Positions 1 through 5,422 of a stretch of DNA of 5,422 nt are shown in pieces. The notes beneath the pieces were generated by a model that saw only the letters and a program-made list of their open reading frames with translations, had not been told where the DNA came from and did not search any database. How positions within the stretch are numbered: position 1 is the first letter of the stretch; every line of letters starts with the position of its first letter. The stretch comes from Anaerolineales bacterium (GTDB taxonomy: Bacteria > Chloroflexota > Anaerolineae > Anaerolineales > Villigracilaceae), in contig JAICQC010000325.1 in assembly GCA_025938055.1 (NCBI GenBank), forward strand, positions 1-5,422, in the 5' to 3' direction. Position numbers and translations under genes: made by a program.

Positions 1-297
1 ATTTTTACGATCCGAATTGCTGAGAAAATGGTAACGAACTTACTTTCACAAGCCAGTCCTGATAGGACTCCTATAATCATTATTCAATCGGATCACGGAG
101 CTCGTAATCAAATAATTCATGATAATCAAGAAACATTGTTGCAGAATTATCCAGAAAAATACAAAAGAAATATTCTGTTTGCATTACATATTCCAGGTTA
201 TGATACTTCCCAAATCCCAGATAGAGTTGATCCTGTCAATACATTTCCAATCATTTTCAACTATCTATTTGATGCAGGCATTCCATTGATAAAATAG
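1..297 (+). CDS. Sulfatase-like / alkaline-phosphatase-superfamily protein, C-terminal fragment (5' end outside window)
   Basis: Frame 1 is open from the first base and ends at TAG 295-297, giving the last 98 residues of a longer protein. An internal ATG at 28 is not the true start, because the homology to the neighbouring full-length protein begins before it. Visible motif: IIIIQSDHGAR with D31, H32 and G33, the late metal-binding Asp-His pair of sulfatases, LTA synthases and related phosphotransferases. The segment aligns with the last 98-99 residues of the protein encoded at 996-2495 with one gap and about half the positions identical (my hand alignment), including shared DTSQ.P and NTFP.IFN blocks. 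By analogy the missing N-terminus probably holds membrane helices and the nucleophile. The reaction is unknown; an extracytoplasmic phospho- or sulfo-group transferase/hydrolase is inferred. Oddity: GC is 33% against 50% in the homologous part of the paralogue, suggesting a separate origin. Confidence 0.88.
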   Translation: MFTIRIAEKMVTNLLSQASPDRTPIIIIQSDHGARNQIIHDNQETLLQNYPEKYKRNILFALHIPGYDTSQIPDRVDPVNTFPIIFNYLFDAGIPLIK

Positions 298-357
298 TGT
301 CCCCAATTTGTTCAGTCGAAGAGGTCCTGAGCAATCTCTGTGCATGATGAAAGATGA

Positions 358-380
358 GATTATTCCTATATCGAATAATC
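358..380. other. AT-rich hairpin between the two paralogue units
   Basis: GATTATTC (358-365) and GAATAATC (373-380) are perfect inverted repeats of 8 bp around a 7-base loop. No T-run follows on either strand, so it is not a typical intrinsic terminator. It sits midway in the gap between the stop at 297 and the start at 424, so it could be a weak terminator, an operator or a chance AT-rich palindrome. The rest of the 298-423 gap shows no further gene and no convincing -35/-10 pair. Confidence 0.35.
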
Positions 381-411
381 GGAAACAGATTCCCTGTGGA
401 AATAAAAATAT

Positions 412-415
412 AAGG
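412..415 (+). promoter_or_regulatory. Weak ribosome binding site AAGG, favours ATG 424
   Basis: AAGG lies 8 bases before ATG 424 but only 5 before the adjacent in-frame TTG 421. Both the codon and the spacing favour ATG 424 as the start of the small membrane protein. The upstream flank is A-rich, which also suits initiation. Confidence 0.45.
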
Positions 416-423
416 CATATTTG

Positions 424-972
424 ATGTTCTTTCAAAGAAACCGGCTTCGCATCGCGGTCTGGGTGGGGATGCTGCTCTATCTCGTCTTTGCCCATGACCT
501 GTACAATCATTTCTTTTTGCGGACCGGCAAACCGGTCCTGGTCAGCGCGGAACTGCCTAAAAGAACGGATCAAATTCATGCAGGTATCGACAGGTTCGAA
601 GCCACCTTCTACGACGGGCAATATTCCTATGTGATGATCGGCTGGGCTTTTTCGGTGAGGGATCCCGCCATCCCCCCGGAAGCCTATGAACGGCAGGTCA
701 TTTTGATCTCAGAGGAAAGGAATTATTTCTTCCCAACCGAAAACCAGCCGCGGGCAGATGTCCAGGAGGTCTACGAGCCTCTTGGACTGGACCTCATCCG
801 GTCCGGTTTTTCGACCATGATCTCCAGGGAGACCATCGTTCCTGGTGTTTACCGGGTGGGCGTGAGTTTTCATAACCCGGAAAACGGATCGACCCGCTAT
901 ACGAAGCTGGATACCTATCTAATCCGCACTCCCAACCAACTCATCCTGAGCGACTCACCCTCCCTCCCCTAA
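424..972 (+). CDS. Small membrane-anchored extracytoplasmic protein of unknown function (182 aa), upstream partner of sulfatase-like gene
   Basis: I do not recognise a named family. Residues about 8-25 form a single hydrophobic segment (IAVWVGMLLYLVFAH) after a basic MFFQRNRLR start. This predicts an N-in signal anchor with about 155 residues outside the membrane. The outer part is rich in alternating strand-like segments: YVMIGWAF (69-76), QVILISEE (91-98), NYFFPT (100-105), R.DV (110-113), SGFS (127-130) and PGVYRVGV (140-147). This pattern suggests a beta-sandwich, and similar GWAF...SGFS...G.Y.VG signatures occur in modules attached to envelope glycan enzymes (recollection, not a search). 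No catalytic motif is visible and no Cys is present. ATG 424 is preferred to TTG 421 because of the AAGG spacing. It is followed after 23 bases by the sulfatase-like gene on the same strand, so co-transcription and joint action outside the membrane are likely. GC rises sharply at this gene relative to the DNA before it. Confidence 0.82.
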   Translation: MFFQRNRLRIAVWVGMLLYLVFAHDLYNHFFLRTGKPVLVSAELPKRTDQIHAGIDRFEATFYDGQYSYVMIGWAFSVRDPAIPPEAYERQVILISEERNYFFPTENQPRADVQEVYEPLGLDLIRSGFSTMISRETIVPGVYRVGVSFHNPENGSTRYTKLDTYLIRTPNQLILSDSPSLP

Positions 973-995
973 GCGTTTTGCCTACAGTGGACATT

Positions 996-2495
996 ATGAA
1001 AACAAGGCTCACACAGAACATCCTGACTACGCTACGACCTTTGATCCTGCCCCTCCTGCTCGCGGTCTTTCCAGTGCTTTTCCTCTACGGGAATAATGTT
1101 GCGAAACTATTACTGCCCAGCCTGGGCAGGATGCTCCTTTTGTACGCGGCCGTGGGGCTCCTGGTGTTTGTCATCTATCAGGCTGTGCTTGGAGGTCAGG
1201 TGGTCAGGGCGGCAAACGCGGCATTTGTCTTTTTGATCTTCTTTCACGTGTACGGGCTTGCATACAACTTCCTGCGCGACCAGGACTGGTTCCGAGTGGA
1301 ACATTACACGTTACTGCCCATTTTCCTTTTGTTTGCCATCGAGGCTGCCTGGCTTATCACGAGGGTTAACCCGCAGCGCTTCTGGAATACAGCGCAAGTG
1401 ATTCTGACTGCGCTGGTGGTTTTCAACCTGATCAAAATCATCCCCGCGGAATTTGCGAAGCAGGAGATCGCTGCACAATCTGCCGCGACCGCGCCGCCCG
1501 CAACGAATACGGTGAGCGACGAGGATCATCCCGATATCTATTTTATTATCTTCGATGAATTCGCCGGTTTTGATGTGGCGAAAGAGTACTGGAAGTACCA
1601 CGAAGTGGATAAGTTTGTGGAGTTTGTCGAATCCAGAGGTTTTTTTGTTGCGGAAGAGAGCCGCAGCCGTTCCACGGTAACGCTACACCTCATGGCAGAG
1701 CTGCTGAACTACAAGGAATTCCCGGTCGATGATGAAAATGTCAACCTCTATTACAACGATATTAATCACAGCCGGGTCGTCCGCCAGTTGAGATCCCTGG
1801 GGTACACCACAGTAACCTTTGATGAGACGCGCTACTGGTATCAAACGTACACGCCGATGCCTGCCGATCATCCATTTTTCTACGAGGAAGCGAACAAAAC
1901 GACAGACCTGGGAGCCTTTTTTGATGAGTTCGGCGTGCTTGTTACCGAAAGCACCATGCTGAAGGCATTTGAGCGGTACTACAAACCCATTTCTGCAGAG
2001 CCAATCCTCATCGAGCAGCACAGGGAATATGTATCCTTCACAGCGGAGAAGATCGGGGACTTAAGTGAGATCCCCTCCCCAAAATTTGTCTACGTTCACC
2101 TGATGATCCCGCACAACCCGTTCATTTTCGATGCGAATGGGAACCGGGTGGACCCTATCTTTTACCAGAACTGGAATTACTACCTCGATCAATATCAATT
2201 CACGATCGGCATCATGCAAAGGATGATCGACAATATACTGCAGGATGCAGACCCGCAGCACCCGCCGGTCATTGTCATCCAGTCCGACCACGGCGCGCGC
2301 AATGGGTTTGCGTCCTGGCACACAGATGCTGTCACACTGGAGGATTATCCACAGGAGTATGCGAACCACATCCTGAACATCCTGTATTTGCCGGGTTTCG
2401 ATACCTCCCAGCTACCACAGGATCTCAAGCCAATCAACACCTTCCCGCTCATCTTTAATCATTATTTTCATACAGATATCCCCCTAGTAAAATAG
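996..2495 (+). CDS. Five-helix membrane protein with C-terminal sulfatase/LTA-synthase-like (alkaline phosphatase superfamily) domain, 499 aa
   Basis: The N-terminal third has about five membrane segments (residues about 13-32, 45-67, 73-92, 103-122, 130-150), then an Ala/Thr/Pro-rich linker to about 178 and a catalytic domain to the C-terminus. Motifs in order are IIFDEFAG (D187/E188, first metal ligand region), SRSTVTLHL (S226/T227/T229, candidate nucleophile), HLMIPHNPF (H368, H373; compare the SHxPF-type His of LTA synthases) and VIVIQSDHGAR (D431, H432, late metal pair). This is the order of the LtaS/sulfatase fold (PF00884-type), which has five N-terminal helices and an outer catalytic domain in LtaS. 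Which Thr or Ser is the nucleophile is uncertain. No Cys-x-Pro-x-Arg sulfatase signature is seen, so phosphoglycerol- or phosphoethanolamine-type transfer is at least as likely as sulfate hydrolysis. In-frame TTG 978 and GTG 987 are possible earlier starts (505 or 502 aa); ATG 996 was chosen for its codon and a weak AGTGGA at 986-991. It is a paralogue of the fragment at 1-297. Confidence 0.87.
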   Translation: MKTRLTQNILTTLRPLILPLLLAVFPVLFLYGNNVAKLLLPSLGRMLLLYAAVGLLVFVIYQAVLGGQVVRAANAAFVFLIFFHVYGLAYNFLRDQDWFRVEHYTLLPIFLLFAIEAAWLITRVNPQRFWNTAQVILTALVVFNLIKIIPAEFAKQEIAAQSAATAPPATNTVSDEDHPDIYFIIFDEFAGFDVAKEYWKYHEVDKFVEFVESRGFFVAEESRSRSTVTLHLMAELLNYKEFPVDDENVNLYYNDINHSRVVRQLRSLGYTTVTFDETRYWYQTYTPMPADHPFFYEEANKTTDLGAFFDEFGVLVTESTMLKAFERYYKPISAEPILIEQHREYVSFTAEKIGDLSEIPSPKFVYVHLMIPHNPFIFDANGNRVDPIFYQNWNYYLDQYQFTIGIMQRMIDNILQDADPQHPPVIVIQSDHGARNGFASWHTDAVTLEDYPQEYANHILNILYLPGFDTSQLPQDLKPINTFPLIFNHYFHTDIPLVK

Positions 2496-2528
2496 TAAAG
2501 TGAAGGTTGTCCGGGTAACATTCAGGCA

Positions 2529-2552
2529 GCTGGGGTCACCTGTGGTCCCAGC
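2529..2552 (+). other. GC-rich hairpin downstream of the sulfatase-like gene, no T-tract
   Basis: GCTGGG (2529-2534) pairs with CCCAGC (2547-2552), and inside it ACC (2538-2540) pairs with GGT (2544-2546) around a TGT loop. This gives nine base pairs with a three-base bulge (GTC). It lies 33 bases past the stop at 2495. The following bases are purine-rich (GAAGGAAGG), so it lacks the U-run of an intrinsic terminator. It may stabilise the 3' end of the upstream transcript or be a weak or factor-assisted terminator. Confidence 0.4.
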
Positions 2553-2616
2553 GAAGGAAGGCAAAGAGGGTAAAGGATGAAGCTTTGTGATCAAAAGCCA
2601 TTAAAAGTTGTTGAGG

Positions 2617-2622
2617 TATAAT
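2617..2622 (+). promoter_or_regulatory. Candidate -10 promoter element (TATAAT) for the glycosyltransferase gene
   Basis: A perfect TATAAT lies 80 bases before ATG 2703, in the gap between genes. Transcription would start near 2628-2630 and leave a leader of about 75 bases. At 15-19 bases upstream no sequence resembles TTGACA, and there is no TGn extension, so the promoter is unproven and might need an activator. It would give the glycosyltransferase its own transcription start, separate from the two-gene unit before it. The leader contains a short 4-bp GC hairpin around 2641-2654 of doubtful meaning. Confidence 0.4.
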
Positions 2623-2685
2623 CCGGTGCTTGATATACCACGGCGGTTTGCCGCTTTCCGCAAGCATGGAAGTATCTCAATCGCC

Positions 2686-2690
2686 AGGAG
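2686..2690 (+). promoter_or_regulatory. Shine-Dalgarno AGGAG for the glycosyltransferase
   Basis: AGGAG ends 12 bases before ATG 2703, slightly longer than the usual 5-10. It supports ATG 2703 as the start. No other ATG, GTG or TTG occurs in frame between the in-frame stop TGA 2631 and this codon. Confidence 0.6.
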
Positions 2691-2702
2691 CCTTACGCAA
2701 TC

Positions 2703-5422
2703 ATGCCGACTGTAAGTGTCATCATTCCTTTCTGCAACGACGAGAAGACTGCCAGGGAATGTATTCAAAGTGTTTTGGGGCAAACCCTTCCGGATTTCGA
2801 GATCGTCATTCCAGACGATGGTTCCACAGATCGAATCGTTGACATCGTGCATGGCTTTGGCGATCCTCGTATAAAATTATTCAAGTATTCCAGGAACAAC
2901 GGCGTCGCGGCGTCTGTGAATCATTGTATCCAGCAGGCGAGTGGCACGTATATTGCCCCGATCAGTTTCGAGGCTGCCTGGCATCCTGAAAAACTTGAGA
3001 GGCAGAGCAGGTTTCTGGAGGAACACCCGGACGTGGCAGTTGTTTTTACGCGGGGGACTTTGCCGGAGGCGCGATATGATGGGACCCGTTTCGAGTGGTT
3101 AAGATATTTCTTTGAACGGGGGGGTTATCCTGCTATGGCCGGCAGCCTGATCCGCAAAACGTGTTTCAGCGAAGTGGGAATGCTTAATCCGGCTCTTGCC
3201 AGCCTGTACGATCTTGATCTGTGGGTGAGGGTTTGCCTTCGATATAACGTAATGAGCCTGGAGGAAAGGCTGGTCCACTCTCACAACAGGGCAGGCGGCC
3301 GCGCGGAATCCACACACCATCAGACCAGGTTCGAATACAAGCAGATCCTGCATCATTATCTCCAGATCACGAAACCAGACGAACTGCTTGCCATCTTCCG
3401 GGACGCCAGCCAGTATGGGACGGTAACACCTCGAACGATTCCCTACTTCCTTGGGCGGCTTGCCATCGAGACCGGCGTGGACTTCAAAGTGTCCTGGGGA
3501 CAGGAAACCATCTTTGCCCTTCTTCAGGAGGAACATACTGCCCGGGCATTGGAACAGGACTGCAACTTCACATACGCGGATTTTATTAAACTGACAGGAG
3601 AAAGTGACATCGATAGTCAGGAGCAGTTACAGACGCTGCATATCGATCTCACCGGGAAAGACGAGACGATCCTGGCATTGACCACCCAGATGACCAGAAT
3701 GCGAAACAGCAAAGCCTGGAAGATCGCCTCCCTGCTGCAGCAGATGAGCAGCGTCCTTGCCCCGCCTGACAGTCTACGCGACAGAATCCTGCGACGAGTG
3801 GCGCGTGTTTTTTTTCTCCCACTCATCAAGCTCGGAGAAAATAATAAAACCGCGAAAGATCTGGCTGTGATTCAGTCCTCGGGCTTGTTCGATGAGGCAT
3901 GGTATATGGCGCACAACCCGACTATTGTGGAAACAGGCATCGAGCCGGTCCGTCATTATTTGCTCTACGGCGGCTTCGAAGGACGCGACCCAAGTCCACA
4001 TTTTTCGAGTGACTGGTATTTGAACACCTATGAGGATGTCCGCCAGACCGGGATCAACCCGCTGGTCCACTTCCTGAAATATGGCATGCTGGAGGGCCGG
4101 TCCATGCAGCTGGATCAGCTCGTCAAGGAAGCGCCCGCCACCCAAATGAGCGAGACCGAGCAGAAGGTGCGGATACTTCTCCAGCCGCGCGATCCGGCGC
4201 TCGAACAGGCAACTACCGCTGCAAGGCTGCGCGAATTCCTGGCGTCGAGCGAGGAGTTGGAGGTGCCGGTGTGGGAGGAGCCGGTGGTCTCAATCATCTT
4301 GCTGTTGCACAACCGCGCTGAGATGTCGCTGCAGTGTTTGCAATCGCTGGCAGAAGGGGCAGGCGAGGTGCCTTTCGAAGTCATCCTCGTGGACAATGCC
4401 TCCACAGATGACACCCCCACCCTGCTGGAACGTATTCACAATGCAAAGATCATCCGCAACGCCACCAACACCGGCTTCGGCGGCGGCTGCAACCAGGCTG
4501 CCGATCTCGCCTCGGGTAAGTACCTGCTCTTCCTCAACAACGACACTCGCCTCCTCCCCAATTCCATCCAGATCCTGGTGGATACCCTCGAACGCGGAGA
4601 GAACATCGGCGCGGTGGGCGGCAAGCTGATCTTCCCGGATGGACGCTTGCAGGAAGCCGGCTCGATCATCTGGCGGGATGGGTCGTGCCTGGGTTATGGT
4701 CGTTACGACGAGCCCTTCAAACCCGAGTACTCCTTTGTGCGTGATGTGGATTTCTGTTCGGGTGCTCTGCTGCTCACGCCGCGGGAGTTGTTCCTGAAAT
4801 CAGGCAAGTTCGATGCGAGGTATGCACCTGCCTACTACGAAGATGCCGATTACTGCCTAACATTGTGGACGAGCGGCTACCGGGTGCTTTTCCAGCCGTT
4901 TGCGGCTGCCATCCACTACGAATATGGCAGTTCCGGCTCGGAGCGCGCGCTGGCGATGCAGCGGGAACGCCAGCAGATCTTCGTCCAGAAGTGGGGTGAA
5001 CAGTTGCACCAGTTTCAATCCCCCGACCCGGCACACATCCTCACGGCTCGCATCCACAGCAGCGATGCCAGACGCATCCTCTTCATCGATGACCGCATCC
5101 CCGATTACCGCATCGGACATGGCTATCCCCGCACCTACCGGATGCTGGAGCTGCTGGCAGGGATGGGATACCAGCTGACCTTCCTGCCCCTGCAACTGCC
5201 TACCCTCATCCCAGACATCGCCCAGCCCCTCCAAATGCAGGGCATCGAAGTCCTGTATAAAAAAACCGACCAGAAGCCACAGTCGGAAGTTTTATATGAT
5301 GATCCCAATAGAAGGTTCGATATTCAATCCTTTCTTACATCCCGGGCAGAGTACTACGACGTGGTGTTCGTCAGCCGTCCTCACAACATGCAGGAGCTTG
5401 CCAGTCTCCTCAACACACATGC
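2703..5422 (+). CDS. Multi-domain glycosyltransferase: GT2 (degraded DxD) - coiled coil - FDxxWY repeats - GT2 - GT4-like, 3' end outside window
   Basis: One frame is open from ATG 2703 to the window edge (906 codons plus 2 bases). Residues 1-200 are a GT2 (GT-A) domain: VSVIIPF at 4-10, PDDGSTD at 37-43 (nucleotide-sugar binding) and YDLDLW at 169-174. The usual DxD site reads ISFEAAW (87-93). Residues 200-300 are a helical tail. Residues about 303-345 look like a coiled coil ending in NSKAWKIAS, a linker style common in fused glycosyltransferases. Residues 396-468 carry two FDxxWY...EGR repeats. Residues 526-770 are a second GT2 domain resembling rhamnosyltransferases: VSIILLLHNR, VDNASTDD (563-570), FLNNDT with N612-N613-D614, SGALL (686-690) and YYEDADY (711-717). 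From about 790, RRILFIDDRIPDYRIGHGYP and the following strand/helix pattern look like the start of a GT4 (GT-B) domain, cut by the window. It is cytoplasmic, probably adding several sugars to one surface glycan; donor and acceptor are unknown. No membrane segment is seen in the part visible. Confidence 0.9.
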   Translation, partial: MPTVSVIIPFCNDEKTARECIQSVLGQTLPDFEIVIPDDGSTDRIVDIVHGFGDPRIKLFKYSRNNGVAASVNHCIQQASGTYIAPISFEAAWHPEKLERQSRFLEEHPDVAVVFTRGTLPEARYDGTRFEWLRYFFERGGYPAMAGSLIRKTCFSEVGMLNPALASLYDLDLWVRVCLRYNVMSLEERLVHSHNRAGGRAESTHHQTRFEYKQILHHYLQITKPDELLAIFRDASQYGTVTPRTIPYFLGRLAIETGVDFKVSWGQETIFALLQEEHTARALEQDCNFTYADFIKLTGESDIDSQEQLQTLHIDLTGKDETILALTTQMTRMRNSKAWKIASLLQQMSSVLAPPDSLRDRILRRVARVFFLPLIKLGENNKTAKDLAVIQSSGLFDEAWYMAHNPTIVETGIEPVRHYLLYGGFEGRDPSPHFSSDWYLNTYEDVRQTGINPLVHFLKYGMLEGRSMQLDQLVKEAPATQMSETEQKVRILLQPRDPALEQATTAARLREFLASSEELEVPVWEEPVVSIILLLHNRAEMSLQCLQSLAEGAGEVPFEVILVDNASTDDTPTLLERIHNAKIIRNATNTGFGGGCNQAADLASGKYLLFLNNDTRLLPNSIQILVDTLERGENIGAVGGKLIFPDGRLQEAGSIIWRDGSCLGYGRYDEPFKPEYSFVRDVDFCSGALLLTPRELFLKSGKFDARYAPAYYEDADYCLTLWTSGYRVLFQPFAAAIHYEYGSSGSERALAMQRERQQIFVQKWGEQLHQFQSPDPAHILTARIHSSDARRILFIDDRIPDYRIGHGYPRTYRMLELLAGMGYQLTFLPLQLPTLIPDIAQPLQMQGIEVLYKKTDQKPQSEVLYDDPNRRFDIQSFLTSRAEYYDVVFVSRPHNMQELASLLNTH
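3888..4106 (+). repeat. Two tandem 35-residue FDxxWY...EGR repeats inside the glycosyltransferase
   Basis: Unit one is residues 396-430 (3888-3992) and unit two is residues 434-468 (4002-4106). They align without gaps at 14 of 35 identical positions, with a 38-residue period. Shared positions are F1, W5, Y6, T16, G17, I18, P20, H23, L25, Y27, G28, E31, G32 and R33. Motifs of this type (FDxxWYL..NPDV...G..PL.HYL..G..EGR.P) recur in multi-domain glycosyltransferases, where their role is not established to my knowledge. The similarity is at protein level only; the DNA has diverged, so it is not a recent duplication. Confidence 0.75.

Noticed and set aside
28..297. Complete 89-codon gene starting at ATG 28
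   Set aside because: The frame is open to base 1, and residues before this Met (FTI) align with the paralogue, so it is the tail of a longer gene.
265..621. Minus-strand open frame of 118 codons across the gap and the small membrane protein
   Set aside because: It is antisense to two supported genes, has no visible motif, and its extent spans the composition junction.
978..995. TTG 978 or GTG 987 as start of the sulfatase-like protein
   Set aside because: Both are possible in frame, but there is no Shine-Dalgarno before TTG 978 and the extra residues (PTVDI) add nothing to the first membrane segment. ATG 996 is the simpler choice, not proven.
2529..2552. Rho-independent terminator after the sulfatase-like gene
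   Set aside because: The stem is good, but the bases after it are GAAGGAAGG rather than a T-run, so only a hairpin is reported.
2601..2852. Open frames on both strands (2630-2842 +, 2601-2852 -) over the gap and start of the glycosyltransferase
   Set aside because: They overlap the clear GT2 N-terminus (VSVIIPF, DDGSTD) in other frames, show no family motif and have low-complexity, basic translations typical of shadow frames.
3099..5234. Several minus-strand and alternative plus-strand open frames across the glycosyltransferase
   Set aside because: All lie inside a motif-supported 906-codon frame. Their translations are Ser/Arg/Pro-rich without recognisable domains, as expected for shadows of GC-rich coding DNA.

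Overview
The window holds four protein-coding genes, all on the + strand, and looks like part of a bacterial cell-envelope glycopolymer locus. Two of the four genes are cut by the window edges. No RNA gene, insertion sequence, CRISPR array or replication origin was seen. The protein families (membrane-anchored alkaline-phosphatase-superfamily enzymes, a small anchored accessory protein and a giant multi-domain glycosyltransferase) and the roughly 50-60% GC coding would suit a free-living environmental bacterium. The style recalls Chloroflexota (Anaerolineae-like), but this is a weak inference from family resemblance.

Layout. Positions 1-297 are the last 98 codons of a sulfatase-like protein written in AT-rich DNA (33% GC by hand count). 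A 126-base AT-rich gap with an 8-bp hairpin follows. The sequence then changes to GC-richer DNA for a short gene (424-972) encoding a one-helix anchored extracytoplasmic protein. Closely behind it, 996-2495 encodes a full-length five-helix membrane protein with a C-terminal sulfatase/LTA-synthase-like catalytic domain. Its last 98 residues are about half identical to the fragment at 1-297, so the window holds two paralogues of clearly different base composition. A 207-base gap (2496-2702) carries a hairpin without a T-tract, a perfect TATAAT hexamer and a good Shine-Dalgarno. From 2703 to the window end a single uninterrupted frame (906 codons so far) encodes a glycosyltransferase with at least three catalytic-type modules. 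These are a GT2 domain with a degraded DxD motif, a coiled coil with two 35-residue FDxxWY...EGR repeats, a second GT2 domain with intact motifs, and the beginning of what looks like a GT4/GT-B domain.

How the genes may work together (inference). The glycosyltransferase would build or extend a surface glycan on the cytoplasmic side. The anchored phosphatase-superfamily protein, with the small protein encoded immediately upstream as a likely partner, would transfer or remove a phospho- or sulfo-substituent outside the membrane. No specific polymer can be named from the sequence.
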